From contig JAQGHQ010000533.1 in assembly GCA_028288765.1 (NCBI GenBank), forward strand, positions 1 to 32,971: 32,971 nucleotides of DNA, in the 5' to 3' direction. Made by a program: the position numbers and the translations under genes. The first letter of the stretch is position 1. Each line of letters starts with the position of its first letter. The notes below the pieces were generated by a model. The model had not been told where the DNA came from. It searched no databases and saw only the letters and a list, made by a program, of their open reading frames with translations. This document shows positions 1-7,692 of this stretch, piece after piece. The DNA comes from Gemmataceae bacterium. GTDB lineage: Bacteria > Planctomycetota > Planctomycetia > Gemmatales > Gemmataceae.

Positions 1-217
1 TGCTCGTCGGTTAGGTCGGTCGGGTACACCTTGTCCATCTAAGGCCCATCCGTGGGTTGGGGGATGAACACAAGGGTAACACCGAAGCCGACTCCCGACA
101 TCCCCAACTTTCCGGATAGACTCTAAGTGCTGTCAGTCCTTCGGACTGTCTACCCGTCCCTGTTTTCAGCCCAACGGGGTGACAGCGCTTAGCCCGGGGC
201 AACGCCCCGGGCGGAGG
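1..217. other. Intergenic edge with repeat-like hairpins
   Basis: No gene is supported in this stretch. It holds a small stem-loop near 137-151 (CAGTCC, loop TTC, GGACTG) and a stronger 9-bp GC hairpin at 192-212. The phrase around 168-212 resembles the short GC palindromic repeats scattered in planctomycete genomes; that is recollection, not a search. An open frame across it on the minus strand has no ribosome site and no recognisable protein. Confidence 0.5.
192..212. terminator. GC hairpin just after the spermidine-synthase-like gene
   Basis: A perfect 9-bp stem (192-200 with 204-212, loop AAC) starts 6 bases beyond the stop codon of the minus-strand gene ending at 218. There is no T tract, so it may be a transcript-end hairpin or simply part of a dispersed repeat. 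Confidence 0.4.
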
Positions 218-2602
218 CTACGCGCCCCGCTCAATCGCGCCAGTCGGTGGGGTGCGGTTCCCGAAGACGGCCGACAGCAGGTAAAACCCGGCCGCGACGA
301 ACAACAGGTGTTGGAACCCGAGCACGACCGACGCGTTCTCCGCCAGCCCGCCGACGAGCGCCCCGGCGACGTTCGCCCCGAACACCCGGTCCGGCCGGAC
401 CGACCGGGCGAAGCTCGTGGCGAAGATGACGCCCGCGAACACGATCGGGGCGAACACGAGCGCACTCGCGCCGACCACCTGGGCGGTCCTCTCCAGCCCC
501 AGGAACGCGTCGAGCGGAACCGCCAGCCCGAGCCCGAGGGCCGCGAACAGGCCCAGGTAGTAGGGTTGCAGGCGTTTCGGCTTCAGCCACGCGCTGAACA
601 AATTTCCGGCCAGGCTCATGAGCAGGATGGCCGCGAACACGACCGAATTCACCATCCACGTCCCGCCGAACAGAAGCGCCATGTGGACCACGGCCCTCGT
701 CTCGACCAGCATGAACCCGGCCCCGAGGAAGAAGCTCCGGGCGGCGAGCGAGTAGTCTGCCGCCGCGGCCGAGCCCGCACCCGTTTCCCGCGGGCGGAAG
801 ACGATCGCCAGGCCGAGGGACAGGACGACCATCATGCCCATCCCCCGCCAAGATACCAGCGGGATGCTCGGCTCGCGGACGTACAGGAACGGCCAGTCGT
901 CGGTCGCCGGGCGCAGGGTGCCGTGCGAGTCTTCGACGACCGTCTCCCGCAGGGGGAGCCATTTCGACGGTAAGGGCCCCACGTCCGCCCAGTGGTGGGG
1001 CGGCCCGGGCGGGGCGTCGGGCGGGGTCGGGGGCGGCGTGGTGCCGAACTTGGCGGGCGTGCCCAGCGGGACGCCCGCCCGCCACGGGTACCAGTACCGG
1101 TTCCCGCCGCGGAACGCCGCCCGGAGCGGGTCGATCACCTCCGGCGCGCCGGAGAACAACGCGGTGAATTCGGACGCCGCGAACAGCTCAAGTTCGATCG
1201 TATCCCGGGGGTCGGTTTCGACCCGCGCGTCCGGGATGTTGAGGACCACCGGGTCGGTGTCGAACGCGGACCGGAGTTCTTCCCGGATGCGGGCCGCCAG
1301 CCAGCCCTGGCGGAAGAAGTTGTAGACGGCGTACACCCCGGTCGGTTTGAGCACCCGGCGGACGTCCCGGAACGACTCGACCGTGAACAGGTAGCTCTCC
1401 AGCCGCAGGTTGGAGTACCCGGACTGCAGGACGAGCGAGTCGACCAGGGCGAAGATCACGAGGTCGTACGTCTCCGCCGGGGCCTTCCGGAGGAAGTTCC
1501 GGCCGTCGTTCAGGTAAACGGTCACCCGCTCCTTGTCCTGGTACGGGTGGTCGGGGTGGTGCAGGGCCCCGGTCCGCTGGATCACGGGGTCGATCTCGAC
1601 CGCGTCGATCCGGGCGTCGGCGGGCAGCCACTGGAGGGCCCGGGACACGTCGTTCCCGCTCCCGGCCCCGATGATCAACACCCGCTTGAACGCCGGCCAC
1701 GCCGGCTTGCCGTCGGCCCCGGTCAGGTCGCGCTGGAACAGGTACGGCAGGGCGTAGGCGACCCCCGGTTGCTCCCGCGGCTCCATCACCTGATGGCTGA
1801 CCAGATTGGTGTTGATGAACTGTTCACTGGGGAAGAAATCGATCCGGTAGTACGGGGACCACGTCGTCTCCGGGCGGTTCGGCAAGGTCACCAGCCCGGA
1901 GGTGGGCACCGACAGAAGCACGACCACGGCGAGACACACGTACGCCAGGGGCGGGCTCGAACCTTTCCCGGTGGGCGGGGCGGAGACGGTCGTCCCGGGC
2001 GCCACAATGGGGCGGGAGAGCAAGTACACGATGCCGATGGCCACAGCCGCAAACCACACCGGCGGAGGGAGTTCGAGGTACGACCCGGCGGCGAACGACA
2101 CGATCCCCGCGAGGCTCCCGAGCAGGTTCACCGAGTACGCGCGGGCCCGGCCCGGGATCCGGGCGAACGCCCGGCCCATCTCCTGGCCCGGGCCGATCAG
2201 GATCAGGGCGATGAGGACGAAGAACATCCCGGCCACGACCTCGACCGGGATACGGAACGGGAGGTCGTGGGTGAAGCTGGCCTCGGTCCCGAAGAACACG
2301 ACCTCCGGCTTGGCCTGGTCCCCGACCGCGACGTACCGCTGAATCCGGGAGCGGAGCTGTTCGATGATCACCCCGACCCCCAGCCCGAATACCAGACAGT
2401 ACGGCGTCCGGGCCAGGTACCGGGTCGGGCTTCTGGCCGCCAGACACCCGACCGACATGCCCACGAAACAGGCCAGCAGGACGATGTTCGTGAAGAACGT
2501 GAGGAACATCACGTGCGACGGGAACCACCGGATGCAGGCGAGCTCCAGGAACAGGATCAACCAGCTGATCACGAACAGGTCGAACGTCGGTCGGTCGCGC
2601 AT
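218..2602 (-). CDS. Multi-pass membrane protein with spermidine-synthase-like (SAM-fold) domain
   Basis: A 794-residue integral membrane protein. The N-terminal ~235 residues hold several hydrophobic helices (about 8-25, 35-55, 68-82, 120-138, 160-195, 218-235). A Rossmann-type aminopropyl/methyltransferase domain follows: glycine motif VLIIGAGSGNDV at 308-319, acidic motif VEID at 335-338, and LNDGRNFLR at 364-372. After a Pro-rich linker, the last ~200 residues form further membrane helices. This architecture is known for membrane-fused spermidine-synthase homologues of unknown substrate; true spermidine synthases are soluble and much shorter. The frame is open upstream to 3307, but ATG 2602 has a GGAG 8-9 bases ahead and begins the first membrane helix. 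It is divergent from ilvH. Whether it makes a polyamine is not shown by the sequence. Confidence 0.82.
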   Translation of the reverse strand: MRDRPTFDLFVISWLILFLELACIRWFPSHVMFLTFFTNIVLLACFVGMSVGCLAARSPTRYLARTPYCLVFGLGVGVIIEQLRSRIQRYVAVGDQAKPEVVFFGTEASFTHDLPFRIPVEVVAGMFFVLIALILIGPGQEMGRAFARIPGRARAYSVNLLGSLAGIVSFAAGSYLELPPPVWFAAVAIGIVYLLSRPIVAPGTTVSAPPTGKGSSPPLAYVCLAVVVLLSVPTSGLVTLPNRPETTWSPYYRIDFFPSEQFINTNLVSHQVMEPREQPGVAYALPYLFQRDLTGADGKPAWPAFKRVLIIGAGSGNDVSRALQWLPADARIDAVEIDPVIQRTGALHHPDHPYQDKERVTVYLNDGRNFLRKAPAETYDLVIFALVDSLVLQSGYSNLRLESYLFTVESFRDVRRVLKPTGVYAVYNFFRQGWLAARIREELRSAFDTDPVVLNIPDARVETDPRDTIELELFAASEFTALFSGAPEVIDPLRAAFRGGNRYWYPWRAGVPLGTPAKFGTTPPPTPPDAPPGPPHHWADVGPLPSKWLPLRETVVEDSHGTLRPATDDWPFLYVREPSIPLVSWRGMGMMVVLSLGLAIVFRPRETGAGSAAAADYSLAARSFFLGAGFMLVETRAVVHMALLFGGTWMVNSVVFAAILLMSLAGNLFSAWLKPKRLQPYYLGLFAALGLGLAVPLDAFLGLERTAQVVGASALVFAPIVFAGVIFATSFARSVRPDRVFGANVAGALVGGLAENASVVLGFQHLLFVAAGFYLLSAVFGNRTPPTGAIERGA

Positions 2603-2903
2603 GGTGGCCGCTCCATGAAGGGCGGGTATTGTTCGGGCTGTTCCGGATTCTTTACGACACTTTTGGCAGAAACGGAAACTTCCGCGGCGAGAAGTTTCAG
2701 GGCTCCGGTCGCACTCGACCCGATGGGGTCGGCGTCCGCGACCGAGCCGCCGCCCATTCCGGGCAGGCGGCCGGGCCCGGTCGTTCCGGCTGGACCGCCG
2801 CGCCGCCCGGCCTCCGACCGGGGCGGGCGTTGGCCGTCCGGGGGGTGGCGAATAAGATTCCCGGGACGACGTTCGTTCCCCCGACTGTGGAAAGGCCCGC
2901 CCG
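2603..2903. other. Divergent intergenic region (membrane SAM protein / ilvH)
   Basis: These 301 bases separate two divergent genes and must hold both promoters. I see the ilvH ribosome site (GGAAAGG, about 8 bases before its ATG) and the GGAG of the minus-strand gene, but no convincing -35/-10 pair, attenuator or leader peptide. The minus-strand open frame through it is an unsupported N-terminal extension of the gene ending at 218. Confidence 0.5.
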
Positions 2904-3410
2904 ATGCGGCACGTGCTATCGGCCCTGGTCCAAAACCGCCCGGGCGTCCTGGCCACCATCGCCGGGATGCTCCACACCCGGGGGTTCAACATCGACAGCC
3001 TCGCGGTCGGCGAGACGGAGCAGCACGACCTGTCCCGGATGACGATCGTCATCCACGGGGACGACAACGTCCTCGACCAGGTCCGCAAACAGCTCGACAA
3101 GATCGTCACCGTGGTCCGGGTGGACGACCTCTCCAGCGAGAACTTCGTCGAGCGCGACCTGATGCTGATCAAGGTCGCGAGCGCGGCGGAGAAGCGGCCG
3201 GAGATCTTCCAGCTGACCGAGTCGTTCCGCGGGCGGGTGGTGGACATCCAGCACGGGAACGTGATGATCGAGATCAGCGGGACCGAGGGAAAGGTCGAGG
3301 CGTTCATCGAGCTGATGCGGCCGTACGGGATCCTCGAACTGGCCCGGACCGGGCGGATCGCGCTGGTCCGCGGAGACGCGAAGGCGCCCGCGGCGGAGGA
3401 GGAGACGTGA
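2904..3410 (+). CDS. ilvH: Acetolactate synthase small (regulatory) subunit
   Basis: Regulatory subunit of acetohydroxyacid synthase, the first common enzyme of valine, leucine and isoleucine synthesis; it activates the catalytic subunit and binds valine for feedback control. The 168 residues match the usual length. Residues 2-75 form the ACT domain (LSALVQNRPGVLATIAGMLH, then RGFNIDSLAVGETE), and residues ~80-160 form the C-terminal IlvH domain (RDLMLIKV, FRGRVVDI, LARTGRIAL). GGAAAGG precedes the ATG. The catalytic subunit ilvB is not in the window, since the upstream neighbour is divergent. The stop overlaps the start of the next small gene, so the two are probably translated together. Confidence 0.95.
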   Translation: MRHVLSALVQNRPGVLATIAGMLHTRGFNIDSLAVGETEQHDLSRMTIVIHGDDNVLDQVRKQLDKIVTVVRVDDLSSENFVERDLMLIKVASAAEKRPEIFQLTESFRGRVVDIQHGNVMIEISGTEGKVEAFIELMRPYGILELARTGRIALVRGDAKAPAAEEET

Positions 3411-3715
3411 GCACCGCCCTGCCGGAGAAGATCGTCCTCCCGACCCGCCGGCTCGACCCGGCGCTGGTCGACCTGCTCCGCTCGCTCAAGCCCGGGGACC
3501 GGATCCGGGTGGTGCAGACGGTCCGGGTCGGGAAGCGGACGTGGGAGGCGGTCGCGGACGGCGTGTTCCGCGCGATCGCGTACCTCGAGACCGGGATCAC
3601 CACCGAGCGGGTGAAGGAAGACGACCTCGTCGTCCCGGTCGTCCGGTTCACCAAGCCGAACGGGGAGCTGAGCAGCATCTCGATCGACGAAAACACTCGC
3701 GTTTCCCGGCTGTAG
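3407..3715 (+). CDS. Small conserved-looking protein coupled to ilvH
   Basis: A 102-residue protein starting at GTG 3407 in a GTGA overlap with the ilvH stop; GGAGGAGGAGA lies just upstream inside ilvH, so translation is probably coupled. The protein has no signal or membrane segment. Visible pieces are SLKPGDRIRVVQTVRVGKRTWEA and a C-terminal half that looks like a beta barrel (DDLVVPVVRFTKPNGELSSISIDENT). The phrase PGDRIRVVQ followed by strands suggests a small SH3/KOW-like barrel, but I do not recognise a named family. Its position suggests a role near branched-chain amino-acid synthesis, or merely shared expression. No function is claimed. Confidence 0.8.
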   Translation: MSTALPEKIVLPTRRLDPALVDLLRSLKPGDRIRVVQTVRVGKRTWEAVADGVFRAIAYLETGITTERVKEDDLVVPVVRFTKPNGELSSISIDENTRVSRL

Positions 3716-3819
3716 GCCGAGATTTCGACGGTGGGCGGTTTTTCCCTGCCCCGCGCCTTACCGTCCGATAGGAGCTGGGTTCTCCTGGTGACGTGCCCCC
3801 CCGGCGGATCTGGGTACCA

Positions 3820-3841
3820 GTACCGGTCAGGAGACCGGTGC
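3820..3841. terminator. Hairpin between convergent genes
   Basis: ACCGGTC, loop AGGA, GACCGGT, extended by a T-G and a G-C pair, lies between genes ending at 3715 (+) and 3898 (-). It could serve as a bidirectional transcript end. There is no T run, so confidence is modest. The rest of 3716-3897 shows nothing else. Confidence 0.4.
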
Positions 3842-3897
3842 CACGACCGAGGGACCATGCTGCCCGCGAGCCCGATCGGTTGCGCCCGCGATCGAAT

Positions 3898-4344
3898 TTA
3901 CTCCTTCGTGCCCCACACCTGCACGCCGAACCCGTTCAGGTCGATGTCCTCGCCTTTCTCGGACTCGCCGGGGCCGCCGCGGTCGAGCGACAGCCTGATG
4001 TACGCCCAGAAACTCGCCCGCTCGCCCTGCATGTCGTACCCGCTCGCGTCCGCGTCGGCCTCCAGGAGCCACCGCCACCCCCGCCGCTCCTCCCGGCCGA
4101 CGTCCGACGCCTCCTCCTGCCACCCCTTCAGCACCCGGGACATGTTCTGGACCGCCGCCTTCCACCCCTTCTGCTCGGTGACGTGGACCCGGAGTTCATC
4201 CGGGGCCGGCTCGAACGTGGCGTTCGGGACCGCCTTCAGGGAGTCGAAAAGCTTGTGCTCCAGCGCGGAGCACCGCCACGGCGACCACAGGTAGAAGGTC
4301 ACCCCCGGGGCGTCCATCGTCAGTCCGAACAGGTCCACCCGCAT
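3898..4344 (-). CDS. Hypothetical 148-residue protein
   Basis: I do not recognise this protein. ATG 4344 is preferred over the upstream ATG at 4371 because GGAG sits 7 bases before it and the extension is Arg/Cys-rich and unlikely. The product is soluble, with no signal peptide, and rich in Trp and charged residues: VTFYLWSPWRCSALEHKLFDSL, a central helical part (WKAAVQNMSRVLKGWQEEASDV), then GWRWLLEADADASGYD and a strand-rich end (FWAYIRLSLDRGGPGE, IDLNGFGVQVWG). The mix of a helix with paired strands would suit a small alpha/beta domain. It stands alone on the minus strand, convergent with the ilvH pair and divergent from the protease gene. Confidence 0.7.
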   Translation of the reverse strand: MRVDLFGLTMDAPGVTFYLWSPWRCSALEHKLFDSLKAVPNATFEPAPDELRVHVTEQKGWKAAVQNMSRVLKGWQEEASDVGREERRGWRWLLEADADASGYDMQGERASFWAYIRLSLDRGGPGESEKGEDIDLNGFGVQVWGTKE

Positions 4345-4651
4345 AGCACAGCTCCGCTTTCCCGGCCGCACCCGGCCCGTAGGATTCCTTCGTGACTGTA
4401 GCTACCGGCCGACCCCCGGGGAAGGGCACCCCGGCCCGCACGCGTAGGACGGATGTCGGGGTTGGGTCGGTCGCGAAGCCCGTTCCGGTTGTAGCTTCCC
4501 GGATCGGCCCTCGTGGATACGATATTACCGCTTCCAGTTCGATTGTGCGGATATCTATCCTGTTGATATAGCCTATTACCCGTGTAATTATAGGGTTTCG
4601 GCTGAATCCCGGTTTGCCTGCCGTGGCGCAACCCCCTGGAGTCCTCCACCC
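4345..4651. other. Divergent intergenic region with AT-rich pocket
   Basis: These 307 bases separate the small minus-strand gene from the site-2 protease gene. Positions about 4515-4600 are clearly richer in A+T than the surroundings (GATATTACC, GATATCTATCC, GATATAGCC, GTAATTATAGG) and are the likeliest site of promoters in both directions. I could not assign a defined -35/-10 pair or operator. No gene is supported. Confidence 0.45.
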
Positions 4652-5722
4652 ATGTTCTTCCCGGTGCCCCCGCGGCGAGACGACGTCCCGGCGGCGGAAG
4701 CCGTCCCGCCCCCGCCGGTTTGCGAATCCCGCGCGGAACCCGATTCCCGACACGACCGATCTACCACCCGAGGTTCACACCCGGCTCCAACGGCGGCCGC
4801 CCCGGCCCTGACCAGGGGGGCGGTCCGCCTGTGCCGGCTGGCCGGGACAGACGTATTCGTCCACTGGACTTGGTTCGCGGCCGCGTTCTTCCTCCTCCGG
4901 GACCGGCCGGTGGCCTACAGCTCCTTCGCCTGGGACGTCGTCGAATACCTCGCCGGGTTTGGCCTTGTACTCCTCCACGAGCTCGGCCACGTCCTCGCCT
5001 GCCGGCGGGTCGGCGGGGTCGCCGACCGGGTCGTCCTGTGGCCGCTCGGGGGATTGGCCTTCGTCAGGCCACCCCTTCGGCCCGGGGCGGCCCTCTGGAC
5101 GACCGTCGCGGGGCCGCTGGTCAACCTCGCCCTCGTGCCCGTGACTCTCGGGCTGTTGGCCCTCAGTTCGCTGGCCGGCGACACCCCGGGGGCCGGCGAC
5201 CTATACACTTTTATATATACAATTACAATATTAAATATATTCATAATTGTATTTAATCTGCTGCCGATTTACCCGCTCGACGGGGGGCGGATCTTGCGGG
5301 AGGTGATGTGGTTCTGGGTCGGGCGCGCCCCCAGCCTGGCGGTCGCGGCGGGCCTGGGGGTGGTCTTCGGGGCGGGGCTCGTGGTGTTCGCGGTAGCGAA
5401 CCAGGAGTGGTGGCTCGCCGCCCTGGCCGCCTTCCTCGTGATCGGTTCGGTCGGCGGGGTTTCGAACGCCCGGCTCCTGTCCCGGCTCCGCCATGCCCCG
5501 CGGCACGACGGACTGGCCTGTCCGGGCTGTGGCTCGGCACCGCCGGCCGGGGGCTATTGGCAGTGTACCCACTGTCAGGCAGCATTTGACCTGTTCGCCC
5601 CGTTGGGGGCGTGCCCCCGGGGCGATTCCCACGCGAGCGAGACGTCGTGCCTCGAATGTGGCCGGCACCTGGGTTCGGACGACTGGCGGGCGTCCGCCCC
5701 ACCGACCGACCGACCGGCGTAG
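4652..5722 (+). CDS. Site-2 protease family (M50) metalloprotease with C-terminal zinc ribbon
   Basis: Intramembrane zinc protease of the S2P/M50 family, 356 residues. The core shows the zinc motif HELGH (109-113) in a membrane helix and the second motif NLLPIYPLDGGRI (202-214), whose Asp210 is the third metal ligand. This compact core without a PDZ domain is like SpoIVFB-type proteases. A hydrophilic Pro-rich N-terminus of ~55 residues precedes the first helix; GGAG lies 10 bases before ATG 4652, but a later start cannot be excluded. After ~270 comes a Cys-rich tail with pairs C290/C293, C305/C308 and C333/C336, probably zinc ribbons on the cytoplasmic side. Codons ~184-203 are strikingly AT-rich (see findings), yet the residues fit the expected helix. 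The substrate is unknown. Confidence 0.88.
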   Translation: MFFPVPPRRDDVPAAEAVPPPPVCESRAEPDSRHDRSTTRGSHPAPTAAAPALTRGAVRLCRLAGTDVFVHWTWFAAAFFLLRDRPVAYSSFAWDVVEYLAGFGLVLLHELGHVLACRRVGGVADRVVLWPLGGLAFVRPPLRPGAALWTTVAGPLVNLALVPVTLGLLALSSLAGDTPGAGDLYTFIYTITILNIFIIVFNLLPIYPLDGGRILREVMWFWVGRAPSLAVAAGLGVVFGAGLVVFAVANQEWWLAALAAFLVIGSVGGVSNARLLSRLRHAPRHDGLACPGCGSAPPAGGYWQCTHCQAAFDLFAPLGACPRGDSHASETSCLECGRHLGSDDWRASAPPTDRPA

Positions 5723-6024
5723 GGTGATCACCGTTCGGGGGCCGGGAACCAGATGAGAAAAGTGATCCCCCGGATCCAAGGAACGGCCAAGACGGCCGTG
5801 CTCCCGGGCCGGCCCCTGCGGGTTCGATGTCCGGGGACTGGAGTCCCGGGATTCTCTATGGTAGTCTGCTATCACTCCACGCGCTCTCCCCAGCCCCGGC
5901 CACCCCGCCCGATCGTCCTCAATCCCTGACACGCCTCCCTCCGCACCGCCGAAGGCCCTCGGTCCGTCCGCCCGAGGCACCAGCTGGTCATGACCAGGGC
6001 GAAGAATCCCGACGGAAAGATCCG
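5723..6024. other. Intergenic region upstream of the DUF1501 gene
   Basis: These 302 bases hold no supported gene. Around 5781-5810 is a short palindromic phrase (ACGGCC near 5783 and ACGGCCGT near 5793) akin to the larger repeat at 7471-7538. The open frame that continues upstream of the DUF1501 start lacks a ribosome site and encodes Pro/Arg-rich sequence, so I treat it as non-coding. No promoter could be fixed. Confidence 0.4.
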
Positions 6025-7434
6025 ATGCTCACGATCAGCGACCCGCGGCCCACCTCCCATTGCCAGGGCTCCTCGCGCCGGGAGTTCCTCCGGGTCGGGA
6101 GCCTCGGGCTGCTCGGCGGCCTTGCCCTTCCCGACCTGCTGGCGGCGCGGGCCCGCGCGGCGGTCGAAGGCCGGGTCACGCGGGAACGGGCGGTCGTCCT
6201 CCTCTTCCTCCAGGGGGGGCCGTCGCACATCGAGTTCTTCGACCCCAAGATGAACGCCCCGGAAGACGTCCGGAGCATGACCGGCGAAGCGAAGACGACG
6301 CTCCCCGGGATCACCTTCGGCGGCACCTTCACCAGGCTCGCCGGGATGGCCGACAAGCTCGCGGTGGTGCGCTCCTACGCCTCGATGAACGCGGACCATT
6401 CGTACCTGTCCGTCACCGGCGGCGGCAACCCGCTCAAGGCCGCGATGGGCGCGCTGTACGCCCGGGTGGTCGGGGCGACGAACGCCCGCACCGGGCTCCC
6501 CTCGAACATCCTCGTCCTCCCGGAGGCGGTCGAGCCCGGACTGAAGTTGCAGGGGAACTTCGAGACCGGCGCGATCCCCACCCTGACCAGCCCCGGGGCC
6601 CTGGGGGCCGCGTTCGCGGCGTTCGACCCGGCCGGGGGCGACCAGCTGAAGAAAAACTTCGCGCTCAAACTCTCCCAGGAGCGGTTCGACGACCGCCGCC
6701 GGTTGCTCGCCGAACTCGACACGGTCAAGCGACAGGTGGACACGAGCGGATCAATGGACGGGGTGGACCGGTTCCGGCAACAGGCCTTCGACGTGATCAC
6801 CCGCGGGGTGGCCGAGGCGTTCGACCTGACCAAGGAAGACCCGAAGACCCTGGCGAAGTACGACACGACCCATCTCTTCCGATGGGAAGCCGTCACCAAG
6901 TGGTACGACCAGCGGCGGTCGTCCAACTTGCTCGGCAAACAGATGTTGCTGGCCCGCCGGCTGTGCGAGGCGGGGTGTGGGTTCGTGACCGTGTCCGACT
7001 GCGGGTGGGACATGCACGCGAACGAGAACAGCCCGAAGAAGATGGCCAACCTCCCGCCGATGACGAGCCAGGTGGACCACGCCGTCGCCGCCTTCATCGA
7101 GGACGTGGAAGCCCGCGGGTTGAGCGACAAGATCCTGCTCGTGGTGACCGGCGAGATGGGCCGCACCCCCCGCCGCAACAAGGACGGCGGCCGCGACCAC
7201 TACCCGAACCTGACCACCCTCGCGTTCGCCGGCGGCGGGTTGAAGATGGGCCAGGTGATCGGCCAGTCCGATCGGCTGGCCGCCCAGCCCTCCTCGGAGC
7301 GGTACACGCCCAAACACTTCCTGACGACGGTCATGCACACCCTCCTCGACCTCGGGGAAGTCCGGCTCCGGCCCGGACTCGGGAAGGTGGGAACCATCCT
7401 CACCGAGGGCGAGCCGATCCCCGGGCTACTGTGA
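6025..7434 (+). CDS. Tat-exported DUF1501 protein (alkaline-phosphatase-like fold)
   Basis: A 469-residue member of DUF1501, a planctomycete-rich family of exported proteins related to sulfatase/phosphatase folds and often linked to polysaccharide use. ATG 6025 is chosen because GGAAAG lies 6 bases upstream and a twin-arginine signal follows (SSRREFLRVGSLGLLGGLAL, cleavage near ARARA). Family marks are FLQGGPSHIEFFDPK near 65, GWDMHANE in the middle, and VVTGEMGRTPRRNKDGGRDHY near the C-terminus, holding the acidic and His residues expected for a metal site. It precedes the PQQ-propeller gene on the same strand, 258 bases away with a large hairpin between, so shared transcription is doubtful. 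No DUF1549/DUF1553 partner is adjacent. Confidence 0.9.
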   Translation: MLTISDPRPTSHCQGSSRREFLRVGSLGLLGGLALPDLLAARARAAVEGRVTRERAVVLLFLQGGPSHIEFFDPKMNAPEDVRSMTGEAKTTLPGITFGGTFTRLAGMADKLAVVRSYASMNADHSYLSVTGGGNPLKAAMGALYARVVGATNARTGLPSNILVLPEAVEPGLKLQGNFETGAIPTLTSPGALGAAFAAFDPAGGDQLKKNFALKLSQERFDDRRRLLAELDTVKRQVDTSGSMDGVDRFRQQAFDVITRGVAEAFDLTKEDPKTLAKYDTTHLFRWEAVTKWYDQRRSSNLLGKQMLLARRLCEAGCGFVTVSDCGWDMHANENSPKKMANLPPMTSQVDHAVAAFIEDVEARGLSDKILLVVTGEMGRTPRRNKDGGRDHYPNLTTLAFAGGGLKMGQVIGQSDRLAAQPSSERYTPKHFLTTVMHTLLDLGEVRLRPGLGKVGTILTEGEPIPGLL

Positions 7435-7470
7435 GCCGGGCGGGGAGCGCCCGCATCCTCGTGGCGTCTC

Positions 7471-7538
7471 CCCTGGGAGCGCGGCCGTCCCGGCCGCTGG
7501 GACGGCGAAGAGCGGCCGGGACGGCCGCGCTCCCAGGG
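7471..7538. repeat. 28-bp perfect inverted repeat (dispersed-repeat type)
   Basis: Arms 7471-7498 and 7511-7538 are exact reverse complements of 28 bases with a 12-base loop. The arms begin CCCTGGGAGCGCGGCCG. The phrase is of a kind that recurs between genes in planctomycete genomes, which is recollection and needs a copy count. It lies 36 bases after the DUF1501 stop and could also stop transcription or protect the mRNA end, though no T tract follows. Confidence 0.85.
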
Positions 7539-7692
7539 AAAGAGCCCCATCCCAATGCGTGTTGAGCTCACCACCCGGACCGGATATCGTTTCCTGATCC
7601 AGCCCCCCCGACGATCGCACCCGCCGCACCCACCCGACTGACCCGGCCTACGGACGTCACCCTGATCGAACCGATTCCGGAGATAGTTCCCC

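Noticed and set aside
2603..3307. N-terminal extension of the gene ending at 218
   Set aside because: It runs antisense through ilvH and has no membrane segment or ribosome site, whereas ATG 2602 has GGAG and starts the first helix.
992..3715. A 907-codon plus-strand open frame antisense to the membrane SAM protein
   Set aside because: Its product is low-complexity Arg/Gly/Pro sequence, produced by GC-rich third positions of the real minus-strand gene. Only its last 102 codons (from 3407) look like a protein.
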